Origin: Globisporangium splendens
Lineage: Eukaryota; Oomycota; Peronosporomycetes; Pythiales; Pythiaceae
NCBI GenBank assembly: GCA_006386115.1
Contig: VFIW01000022.1
Location: 1 to 64,000 of the forward strand
DNA: 64,000 nt
Direction of reading: 5' to 3'
Of this stretch, positions 23,243 to 32,499 are shown piece by piece. A program made the position numbers and the translations under genes. A model generated the notes under the pieces. The model was not told the DNA's origin, did not search any database, and was given only the letters and a program-made list of their open reading frames with translations. Every line of letters begins with the position of its first letter. The stretch's first letter is position 1.

Positions 23243-24825
23243 ATGTTTGGCTTCAACGTGAACAAGCTCAAGCCGAACCTCAAGATGGCGGTGCACCGCA
23301 TCGGCATCGTCAAGAACAAGAAGGCGAACGCGGGCATCGCTGTGCGGCGCGAGATCGCGACACTGCTAGCGGACGGCAAGGAAGAGAAAGCGCGCATTCG
23401 GGTACGGTCATAGTGAGAAGGACAATTGGTGGATGTATGCACTCGTTTTATTTTAGTGCTCTCTGATTATTGTAGGTGGAAGGTATCATTCGAGACGATT
23501 TCACGGTCGAAGGCTACGAGATTTTGGAGCTGCTGTGCGAATTGGTTGCGGAACGTGCGGTGAGCCATTGCATCCATTGTTGTTTGTGGCTGCTTGTAAT
23601 GCGACAGGTCGTGAAAGTGATCAAAACTGTCTGGGTGCGAATTTAATCGCTTGGTAGAACTTGGTCAAAACCGAACGCGAATGCCCGTATGACATGCGAG
23701 AGGCAGTGTGCACGCTAATTTGGGCTGCAAACAGAACCGAGATCCCAGAGCTCGTCGAGGTACCCATGATGATGTTGCAACCCATGTTCATGCTTTGCTG
23801 GTACGAATGGCCTCTAGTGTGTGCGCTTAATTTGTTTGGTGGCAATTTCTACAGGTCAAGAAGCAGCTCATTAAGAAATATGGTCAGGATTTTGCTGCTG
23901 CTGCGACGAGAAATGTTGACGGCTGTGTGAACGAACGCGTAATTCAGAAACTCAGCGTCCAGGTATGTTTAAAGTGTGCGCTTCCGCACAAACCACTATG
24001 CTACGGACAACATAACGATTATGCCAACTGATCTGATTGTTGTAGCCACCAAGTGCGTACCTTGTGGTCAACTACATGAAAGAGATCGCAAAGCAGTTCA
24101 AAGTAGACTGGGAGCCGGATGAGCAGGCAGTTATTGATCCGCTCGCACCCATTCCCGCTCCAACGGGCGCGAGTGTTGTGAGCGCTGGAGCTTCTGGACC
24201 CAGTTTTGCCGCTCTTTATGCTACGGTATGGTGTCGCCACACGTTTTATCGTGTGAAACCTTGTTGGCGAATTTTTTGTACTAACCTACACATTGCTGCC
24301 GCCTTTCTTACCGATAAACAATAGGCGCCTCCTCCTCCACCCCCTCCAAAAATTGTGCCAACCGTACCGATGACCACTGACATCCCAAGCGATTCGGCGG
24401 CGTTCCGAGTCCGTCCCCCTTCAGCGTCGTCAAGATATTTTGCACCTCCACCTGCTCCTACTGCACCACCTGCCGCGCCGCCAGCGTACCATGAATCGCA
24501 GCAGCACCAGTCTCAGTACGCTCCAACAAAGCAGCACGATTCCTCTTACCACAATCAACCACCTCCACCTCAACAGCAGCCACCACAGCCTCATCACCAC
24601 CAGCAGAGTTCACCATATGTGCCACCTCATGCGGCAGCTACGTTCAATAACTCGACACAAGCTCCAGCGAGCTACGCAGCAGCCCCATCGACACCAGCAG
24701 CGCCCAGCGCGTCCACATCCAGTGCTGCTGGTGATAGTAATATTCCGGACTTTGACGAGCTCACAGCGCGGTTCGAGCGTCTCCGCAAACGCCAGGATCA
24801 AGACTCGACGTCGTTTACTTTCTAG
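23243..24825 (+). CDS. IST1: IST1-like ESCRT-III-associated protein
   Basis: IST1 regulates the Vps4 ATPase in multivesicular-body sorting and membrane scission. Six exons join in phase to 377 aa: 23243-23401, 23476-23559, 23658-23759, 23855-23962, 24046-24225, 24325-24825. The N-terminal ~190 residues are the IST1 helical domain (MFGFNVNKLKPNLKMAVHRI, AVRREIATLL, IIRDDFTVEGYEILELLCEL, CPYDMREAVCTLIWAA, VKKQLIKKYGQDF). A Pro/Gln/His-rich linker follows, then the C-terminal IPDFDELTARFERLRKRQ, which fits the MIT-interacting motif that binds Vps4. The start at 23243 is chosen because it opens the family domain; the frame also allows an ATG at 23174. Confidence 0.93.
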
Positions 24826-25471
24826 GATCATAGATCTGGAGGGGACAAGACTGAAGAAGGAACATAGCATGTGAATCTTGTAAAGAATATATCGGTTGAG
24901 ATCCAATCTTGTCATATTATCGGCTGTGCAGGCGAAGACACGAGATTGCTATGTTACGTGCAGAAGTGGTTGCACCACAGCTCATTGATACTGAAGCAGA
25001 AGTGGTCAGACCATCTCCGTAGTCATCGCTTCATACTGTCAGCAGTGTCGGTTCTTGCCTGCTACTCCGATTGGACTGCAGCCGTTATGGGTGCTTCTCT
25101 CCTGTGACCCTATTGGCTAAAATCCTTGTACTAATCGGTTTTTGTACTAAACCAGCTCAAGTCGACCATCCAGTTTAGTAATCCTGTCCAGATTGATATC
25201 CTACGATAACGTATGGAAAAACTCACTATGCTCACGCACATTAGCCTTCAAAATCCTGTCATACTTCCACAACGCAGTGATGAACCCACTTTGTTGAGTA
25301 CAGTTTGTTTGCGACAGCGAGCAGATCCAAACGTCGTGTGGATTCAAACTATCACCTCTTGACCTGAGCGCAACAAAGCACTGAGGAAGTTAGGATTCCA
25401 AGGTCGCTACTGATGTCATGGAGAAGCGGTCAAACCACAGTCTCTCATTCCCAGTTCATCTTTCGAGAGCC
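24826..25471. other. Intergenic region including orphan OYE-type upstream sequence
   Basis: No gene is present. From about 25085 onward the sequence is a diverged copy of the region upstream of the OYE gene (see the repeat entry). Before that nothing is recognised. Confidence 0.65.
25085..25471 (+). repeat. Diverged direct repeat of OYE upstream region (distal, orphan copy)
   Basis: This matches 25612-26020 in the same orientation with many substitutions and small gaps. Shared blocks include ccagtttagtaatcc, gttgatatcct-like, gaacccactttgttgagtac and caagg-tct/cgctactg. It ends at gagagcc exactly where the inverted arm begins (25472). No coding sequence follows it, so it is an orphan promoter-like relic. 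Confidence 0.8.
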
Positions 25472-27208
25472 ACGTCGCGTCGTGTGTTCTTGTCGTTGAT
25501 GCTGATTGCGGTGGCGTTGCCACCACACTGCAGCTCTAGATCAGCAGTGTGTGAGTGGGGGTGATGACTGAACTGTAGCCATTCTAGTGAACACGGTTGC
25601 AGTTGGCAGCATTTTTCTCAGACACTGCAACCCCATTGGCTAGAACCCATTTGTACTAAACCGTTTCGAGCCGACTGTCCAGTTTAGTAATCCCGTTCGA
25701 CTTGATATCCTGCTATAATGTATAGAGTATACTCACTCTGTGTCTATGCATCAGCCTTTTTACCAACCTGCCATACTTGCACGACCCAGCTGTTTAGTAC
25801 ATAGTGGTGAACCCACTTTGTTGAGTACTGTTTGTTTGCAGATCCAAACGGCAAATGGATTTTATACAAGTATCAGCTCTTCCCATCGCAGCAAAGCACG
25901 CGAATGACCCACGCCACTAAGAGAGCTGATGCTACGAGCCCAAGGTCTCTACTGGAGTTATGGGGAAGCGGCAGTTATCAGCTGTTCGTAGTCGTCATTC
26001 TCAAACTTCCCCCGAGAGCCCAGTACCAACAAGCTCCACACACACAAGCAACTCAAACCAGCCAACCAATCAGCAACCATGGCCGCTGTCACCCAAGACT
26101 ACAAACTCTTCACGCCGCTGCACCTCGGCGACGGACTCACGCTCAAGAACCGCATCGTGCACAGTCCCATGACGCGCGCGCGCTCCGACATCCACACGCG
26201 CGTCCCGACCGCCGCCAACGCCGAGTACTACGAGCAACGCGCCAGCGCCGGACTCATCCTCACGGAGAACGTCGCGATCTCGGAGCAAGGCTACGGCTGG
26301 TATGGCGCGCCCGCGCTCTACAACGACGAGCAGGCCGATGCCTGGCGCGACATCGTCCAGCGCGTGCACAAGCGAGGCGGCAAGATCTTCCTGCAGCTCT
26401 GGCACATGGGACGCCAGTCACACCCATCCTTCCACCCGCTCATGAACGAGGTCGTGTCGGCGTCGGCCAATAGGTACGAGGGCGGTCGCACGCGCACCAG
26501 CGACGGCGAGAGCACCGTGTTCGAGACGGCGCGCGCGCTTGAGACCCACGAGATTGCCGCCGTCGTGGACGATTTCCGCGTGTGCGCGGCGCGCGCCAAG
26601 CAGATCGGCTTCGACGGCGTCGAGATCCAGGCTGCCGGAGGGTACCTCATCGACTCGTTCCTGCAGTCTAGCACCAACGAGCGCACGGACGAGCACGGCG
26701 GCTCGTTCGCCAACCGCGCGCGGTTCCTGCTCGAGGTCGTGGACGCCGTCAAGAGCGTCTGGCCCGCGGACCGCGTCGGCGTGCGCATCGGTCCGAACGG
26801 CTCGTACGGCGGCGTCGGCAGCCACGACAACTTTGAGATGTTCACGTACGTGCTACAGCAACTGAGCGATCGCCACGATGGCAAGAGCGGCTTGTGCTAC
26901 GTCGCGATCCAGGACGGCACGGGCTTTGGCGTCACGGACAAGTGCCGCCTCATGACCGTCTTCGACGTCAAGCAGCACTTCAAGGGAACCGTCATGGCCA
27001 ACGTGAGTTACTCGCGCGGCACGGCCGAGGGTGTGCTGCGCAGTGGCGCCGCGGACTTTGTGGGCTTCGGCCGCCTGTTCATGTCGAATCCAGACCTGGT
27101 GGAGCGCTTCCAGCACGACTGGCCGCTCAACCCCGTGCTCGAGTACAAGTTCTGGTGGGACGCCAACATGGGCGTCGACGGCTACACCAAGACCGGGTAC
27201 GGCGCGTA
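25472..27208 (+). repeat. Left arm of 1,737-bp near-perfect inverted repeat carrying an OYE gene
   Basis: This arm is the reverse complement of 35661-37397. By eye I found one difference in the part compared base by base (T/C near 25505), and the coded proteins are identical over the shared part. The homology covers ~600 bp of upstream DNA and all but the last codons of the gene. Confidence 0.93.
25612..26020 (+). repeat. Proximal copy of OYE upstream direct repeat
   Basis: This is the copy adjoining the functional OYE gene, ending ~60 bp before its ATG. It is also present, inverted, in the right arm (36849-37257). It holds the probable OYE promoter, with ctgctataatgtatagag (~25711) as an AT-rich element of unknown role. 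Confidence 0.75.
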
Positions 27209-27239
27209 CAATGACGGTGAAAAAGTATGTGCGCCGTAG
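26079..27239 (+). CDS. Old Yellow Enzyme-family flavin oxidoreductase (left copy)
   Basis: This single exon codes 386 aa, the normal size for an OYE/12-oxophytodienoate-reductase TIM-barrel enzyme. These use FMN and NADPH to reduce activated C=C bonds. Recognisable parts are LFTPLHLGDGLTLKNRIV with SPMTRAR (FMN site), LQLWHMGRQSHPSF, and GGYLIDSFLQSSTNERTDEHGGSFANR. The usual substrate-binding pair, His-x-x-Asn or His-x-x-His before GYL, is replaced by Gln184 and Gly187 (VEIQAAGGYL); the Tyr in GGYL (residue 189) is kept. The C-terminus NDGEKVCAP differs from the right copy because the duplication ends at 27208. The gene is probably expressed because its full upstream region is copied; catalytic ability with usual enones is uncertain. 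Confidence 0.92.
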   Translation: MAAVTQDYKLFTPLHLGDGLTLKNRIVHSPMTRARSDIHTRVPTAANAEYYEQRASAGLILTENVAISEQGYGWYGAPALYNDEQADAWRDIVQRVHKRGGKIFLQLWHMGRQSHPSFHPLMNEVVSASANRYEGGRTRTSDGESTVFETARALETHEIAAVVDDFRVCAARAKQIGFDGVEIQAAGGYLIDSFLQSSTNERTDEHGGSFANRARFLLEVVDAVKSVWPADRVGVRIGPNGSYGGVGSHDNFEMFTYVLQQLSDRHDGKSGLCYVAIQDGTGFGVTDKCRLMTVFDVKQHFKGTVMANVSYSRGTAEGVLRSGAADFVGFGRLFMSNPDLVERFQHDWPLNPVLEYKFWWDANMGVDGYTKTGYGAYNDGEKVCAP

Positions 27240-27773
27240 GAAAGAGGATTCATGGCTACATTCCTGATACATGCTGGCTGCAAATGTGACTTGATGATTT
27301 CCCTCATAATTGAATGGATACATTTATCAACTTGCGTGTTCAAGTCGTTTGCACATTGTTTCGCATATCTAATTCTCGTGGCAATTACACCTTGATCATT
27401 TTCCTCGTTGATATGGTTTAACGTGTAACATTCTCCCTCAAATAATACGATCATTTCTATTGGATATGGGTTGTATTATTAGAGTAAAGAACCAGAAAAA
27501 CCTTATTGCTTTATGGAAGGCTTCCATAAAACAACAAGGTTTCTCTGGTTCTTTACTCCACTTCCGAGGTTTTTTCGATTTGACCTGCATCTTTCCGTGG
27601 CTGAGAACTCGCCATACAAACTGCCCGCCTTCCTCATCTTTCTCCCCATAGAGAAGCAGCGCCATATTGGGGAATCAGATACAAAAGGGATCAGACGATC
27701 ACCGCGATCCGAAGGCATCCAGCGACCTGAGGACAAAGTCGCCGACCGAGTGAAGCCATCTCATCTCTGCATA
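27240..27773. other. Intergenic region with palindromic element
   Basis: No gene is seen. It holds the 3' flank of the left OYE gene, an AATAATAC/GTATTATT inverted pair near 27440-27480, and a long hairpin (27482-27558), then the 5' flank of the next gene. Confidence 0.6.
27482..27558. repeat. 77-bp near-perfect palindrome (hairpin or MITE-like)
   Basis: GAGTAAAGAACCAGA at 27482 pairs with TCTGGTTCTTTACTC ending at 27558. After one mismatch AAACCTT pairs with AAGGTTT. The loop itself contains the perfect palindrome TTTATGGAAG-G-CTTCCATAAA. It could be a folded-back RNA, a small MITE-like remnant or a recombinogenic cruciform. No similar copy was noticed elsewhere in the window. Confidence 0.8.
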
Positions 27774-28919
27774 ATGACCGAAGACACCGTGTACGCGAAC
27801 GAGGGCGTCCCTGTCGCGTCCGCGTCGCCGTCCCCATCGGCATCCTCTGCTGCCGCCATGGCCGCCGCCGCAGTCGCCGCTGTGGCGCCGCGCGGCCCGT
27901 ACCGCGGCAAGTGTTTGTACAAGACGGGCAAGTGCACGAACGAGCGCGCGCTCAAGACCTCGGGCACGGCGCACAACCTCTGCGACGAGCACCGTCGGCG
28001 GCAGAACGAGCACCAGCGCAAGCTCGACACCAAGAACCGGTACGCGCGCAAGGACAAGCGCAGCAGCGGAGTTGGCGCGGGAGGCAGCGCTCAGAAGGCA
28101 GCTGCTGCTGCAAGCACCAATGCAGCGACAGCAGCGGTGGCGCCGTCGCCGTCGGGCAAAGCGAGCACGCGGTATGCGCCGTATGAGAAGAGCCCCACCA
28201 GCAACAGAAGTGGCGGTCCGCATGCTATTGTTGACCTCGATAGCGCATTGAAAGCGTCGGGTGGCGATCCTGCTGTGCCGCAAGTCGCGCCTGTGGTGGT
28301 GCTGTCGACACCTCAGCAGCAGCAATCCTCTCCCCTGCATGGCCTCCCAGTCCACGCGCACACCCTGAATTCGCTGCAGCATGCGCAGCAGCAGCCACAA
28401 GCAGTGGATGCTGGAAAAGTGTTTTTGCCGAACGGCGCGCAGCCGCCGCAGATGGGGTACCCGTACATGGTGCAGGACTTTGACGGCATCGTCGTCCCGC
28501 TGCCGTCGTACCTCGAGGGCCACGAGCGCATCGAGTTTCGCGCGCGCATCTACCAGAAGGTGCTCGACTTCATCTCGGAGGAGTGCATTCGGCGCTTCGG
28601 CGGCAAGACCGTCGCGGATATCCAAGCAGGAGGAGCCATCAGTAGCAGCCCAGCGACAGTCGTATCAGCGACTGTGCCAGTAGGTGGGTTATACGGTGCT
28701 GCTGCTCCTGTCAGCCACATGCCAATGATGACGACAGGCAGTGGCAGCTCAACGTCAAGCGTGGCATCGACGCCGGAACACGCGACGAAGAAGCAACATG
28801 GTCGCACAAAGGAAGAAGAAGGCGAGTCGGCGCCGGAAGAAGAACCAGAGACGGCGGCAGCATCGGCAGAGCCTCAGCAGCGGCCACTAAAGAAGGTTCG
28901 TGGCGATGTAGTTTTGTAA
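27774..28919 (+). CDS. Nuclear-type protein with a conserved-looking C-x6-C-x15-C-x2-H motif, unknown
   Basis: This single exon codes 381 aa from the ATG at 27774 (MTEDTVYANEGV). After an Ala-rich leader comes a compact basic segment: GKCLYKTGKCTNERALKTSG then HNLCDEHRRRQNEHQRK. The spacing Cys-x6-Cys-x15-Cys-x2-His suggests one zinc-binding site followed by a basic helix, so DNA or RNA binding is plausible. The middle is Gln/Ala/Ser-rich and disordered. A folded patch (PLPSYLEGHERIEFRARIYQKVLDFISEECIRRFG) follows, then an acidic, basic-ending tail. I do not recognise the family by name; a transcription-regulator role is inference. Confidence 0.75.
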   Translation: MTEDTVYANEGVPVASASPSPSASSAAAMAAAAVAAVAPRGPYRGKCLYKTGKCTNERALKTSGTAHNLCDEHRRRQNEHQRKLDTKNRYARKDKRSSGVGAGGSAQKAAAAASTNAATAAVAPSPSGKASTRYAPYEKSPTSNRSGGPHAIVDLDSALKASGGDPAVPQVAPVVVLSTPQQQQSSPLHGLPVHAHTLNSLQHAQQQPQAVDAGKVFLPNGAQPPQMGYPYMVQDFDGIVVPLPSYLEGHERIEFRARIYQKVLDFISEECIRRFGGKTVADIQAGGAISSSPATVVSATVPVGGLYGAAAPVSHMPMMTTGSGSSTSSVASTPEHATKKQHGRTKEEEGESAPEEEPETAAASAEPQQRPLKKVRGDVVL

Positions 28920-29391
28920 ATGGTACAAATAGTTGTTGTGGTTGACTTGGTGTGCTCGTTGAACGTTGTTGGCAGTCGCCGCGAACGCGCCGAGAGTCGT
29001 CACGTGGCACCGTGTTGTAGTTGCCAGGATTTAGCTCTTGAAGCTAGCAGTGCGCTGTAAATATGTGGAAGTTATCAGCAGATATGAAGGATCGCTGTAG
29101 GCACACACACACACACGCGGTGAGGATAACTTGCTTGCCTCTCACTATGAGCAACGTTCTTTTTGAATAGTGTGTGCTTTTTCTTGTTCTCTTTGTGCGG
29201 CGTCTTTCACTTACGCCCATGGGATCCATGGTATCTCTACAATAAAACAACAGTCAAAAATGGCACCGCGACATGGGTGTTCTACAACGAGTTGTGAGCT
29301 GGATAAGGACAGGGACGTCGTCTTGCTCCCACTCATATAATAATAATCGCGCCCTGGACTTGGCGTTGATTTCTCTTCGTCTTCTTCGGTC
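28920..29391. other. Convergent intergenic region
   Basis: This lies between the stops of the Cys-motif gene and the type I membrane-protein gene. It is probably 3' UTR; a short (AC)n run sits at ~29101-29115. No gene is seen. Confidence 0.6.
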
Positions 29392-30933
29392 TTAGATCTC
29401 GACCTCGCGATCGGGGGCCGGGCCCTTGCTCCGAGAGAGCTCGTTGCCGACCTTGCTGCGGCCAAACTCGCTCGCCATGTCGTCGTCCTCGCTGAAACTA
29501 TACTTCTCGTCGTTGTACGACATCTCGCTGTAGCACTCGCTCTCGCCGCGGTTGCGCAGGTGCTCGTCGTACTCCGAGTCCGTGATGGAGAGTCCGCCGT
29601 CGTGGCGCACGATGCCCTGCGACGACTCGAGCGAGAACTTGTGCATGCTCATCGTGTCGCTCTCGTAGTCGCTCATCTCGCTCATCACCTCGCTCATGGC
29701 GTCGTCGTCGTGGTCGTAGTTCATCTCCTGCTTCATCTTGAGGTACTCGTCAAACACGTTGGCGCTCGTCGTGCAGCGGATTGAAATGTCCTGGTCCACG
29801 AGCTCGTTCACGGACGTGAATGCGCTCTTGGTGCCGATGCTCTTGCCCGTGTTGTTCATCATCGGCGGCGGCGGGCCGTTGTTGCTGCTGCTCGGCGCAC
29901 CGAGGATCACGGGGGTCTGCGGCGCGTCCCCAAGCATGCCATCGACGCTCAATGCTTCGTCTGTGGGGACATCAGACACATAAGAGCGAGCATCACTATC
30001 ACGGTTCCCGGCCTCCATCATAGCAGGCTCGGACATCTTACGTTGGTTGTAGCTCCCGTAACCGTTCTTGCTCGTGTCCAGGACGTTGTTGTAGCCGCCG
30101 CCAAACGCTTCTTCGTGCTTGGTGCGCGTCTTGGCACGATCGCGCTTCGCATGATGGCTGGTGCTCGTGCCTCGGCGGTTGCGCTGCTGCGCCGCCTGGC
30201 GCTTCCGTCGCATGCAGATCGCGACAATCACGATGAGCACCACGAGCACGCCGACGCCGATGCCGATGAACATGATGGCGTCGGAGCTCGAGTTGCTCGA
30301 CGCCTTGGCGGTCGTGGATGCGGCACTCGTGCTAGGCGTGGGGGTTGAGGAGGAGTTGGTCGCTCCTGCTTCGGCCGAAGAAGTGGTATTGGACCCGGAC
30401 GACGAGGAGTTGCTCCATTTTGCCCAGTTCGCCGACGACGCTAAGCATATGAGACGCACATAGAGACAGAAAGAGAGCGATGGCGAATTAGTGGCGTGAG
30501 AGATTCCCACTTCGCGATGTGTCGGTGGTTTACGCACAGCAGTCGACGTAGTTGGTGGTGTTGGTGGTGAGGCTCACGAACGGACACTGCGTCGTCGCGG
30601 CGCTGGCGTCGTACGCGAAGCAATTGTACTTGTCGGCGTTCGGGAAGATGCACGGCGGGCACTTTTGGAGCGCGACGTCGCACACCGTCGCGCCGTCGAT
30701 CAAGCACGTCGCCACCTTGTTGCATGTCTCGAGCGTCGCCGTCTCGGCGCGCGAACACCACGGCAGCACTAATACACGATAGTTAATGCGTCAATAAACG
30801 CTCTTCCAACGCGATCACCATGCGTTCGCGTACACACATACACACGCTGATATAAGCAACACGCACCATTGGCGACAGTCAGGAGGAGCGCAGGGAGCGC
30901 GTATGCGGCGCGTCCACGAGCCCGCGCCTGCAT
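29392..30933 (-). CDS. Type I single-pass membrane protein with Cys-rich ectodomain
   Basis: Three exons (30933-30867, 30768-30538, 30440-29392) join in phase to 448 aa. The first exon codes a signal peptide (YALPALLLTVAN). The second codes a small ectodomain with about nine Cys (LPWCSRAETATLETCNKVAT, CPPCIFPNADKYNCFAY, YVDCC). A Ser/Thr/Ala-rich stalk follows, then a transmembrane helix (AIMFIGIGVGVLVVLIVIVAICM), stop-transfer RRKR and an acidic, Ser-rich cytoplasmic tail of ~240 residues. It could be a surface receptor or wall-linked sensor; I recognise no named family. It lies inside the inverted-repeat interval. Confidence 0.82.
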
Positions 30934-32499
30934 GCTCTTTGTATAACGTCCGCGTTCTCGTGCAAGAAGGTCGGAAGGTAATGGTAGCGGCGTTCCCTCT
31001 CACGGCGACCGTGAATATGCTGCCAATAGAGGGAGAGGAGGCGGGGAAAGTCAGCGCGCGCGCACTCCACTCTACCGTCTCCATCTGTTCCAAAGGATGG
31101 GCGTTGGCAACAAACTACACACGCGCGACGAACACAAGCCTCTTTATAGCGAATGCAAGACAGGATTACTAGCGATTTTGGACCTGCATAAGTAGGGTAT
31201 TCGTTTGCTTTTTGATGAGGGAAAGAAGATGAACTGAGGTACAATCGAACGATGGGCTTTTCGACTTGATTCGAATTTTCTTCTGCGTGGTCACGCTGAG
31301 CCGACAGATTTGTCGTTTTTCGACGGGAAAACCAGAAAGCACTTCCCACATGCGCACTTGTCGATCTCGGATCTTTTTCACTGGTGTCACAAAGGACACA
31401 AATGGCTTGTAGACAACAAAAGACACGAGAAATATAGTGATCGGCGGTCCACGTGCGCAGGAGATAGGTGGATGCCGTTTCCCCTTTGCGCCTTCCGCGA
31501 TACCAGGAGATGCCCAGTTTCAAGGCAGCTGATCGCAGATACACTCTATACTTCATGGCGTGCACGACACTGAAACCTGCCACTTCGCCAGCCAGCACTT
31601 CTTGCTTGGCAGTCCTTAGCATTAGATACAGACATTGTGGCACTATGACAAGGTTTCAAACAGGTGGATACACGACACACAGTGGGCTGTGGCATCGACT
31701 GAGACGACCTTGGTTTAAGGAAGAAGGCGACACAACTGAAGGAGGGGCATCAGAAGAATTCGTTGAAGATTGTCGGCTTCCAACTCTTCAAATTGGCCAC
31801 ACATGCTTTAGTGGCCACTTTAGGTGTCCAGTGTCGACTTGTCTAATTGCTGAGCTGACAGCAGAATCGACTGATCAAACCGTGTAAGATCGGAGGGAAG
31901 CATCTGCATTTCTTTTACCTTTTTGTCGCCACTACGTGTTCGATCATTTCACTTCAATATAAAACAATAATGCTGGAAATAGATCTTTATAGTAAGTAAA
32001 ACTTCTGCACGCCTAAATTCTAATTATGAGAGGCTGCCCTGCATGATGAAAATGAAAAAAAAACCATGCAAAATGCAAATGGACCATTGGGCATTGCAGC
32101 TTTCCGTGCTGTCACTCATTACACTGCAGTCCACGAAGCAGTCCATCAACAGTTTTATTAGTAATATTGAGTTTGCGAGGGGTATAGCTTTGGCTGCTTA
32201 TTTCCCGCACTATTATAAATCGCATTCCTTCTCAGGCATCAGCGAAAATGAAAATGCGTCCCACTCGCTTCAAGGAAACGCTCTCCGTCTTGTCATCGCC
32301 TTCAAGGTCCGCATCGCTTCATCCATTTCACATGGGAACGCTCTCGGTCCGTCTGTCTCTCTCTCTGTATGTCTCTGCTGATATGATAGTCTGGATCCCA
32401 TATGGCAGCCTGAAAAAAACACACGCGCACTCATCCGCGCATGCCATCAGACCATCCTCATCGCCAATTCCGTTTTCAGCAACACGTCCCTCCCTCTGT
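30934..32499. other. Intergenic, no supported gene
   Basis: A 254-codon open frame (30879-31643, minus) overlaps the first exon and 5' flank of the membrane-protein gene. It lacks a recognisable domain or good composition, so I do not call it. The rest is AT-richer and gene-free; the segment near 32230-32499 is the 3' flank of XPB. Confidence 0.55.

Noticed and set aside
30879..31643. 254-codon minus frame upstream of the type I membrane-protein gene, briefly considered as a transposase relic
   Set aside because: I could not align it to any transposase motif, and it overlaps the first exon in another frame; probably chance.
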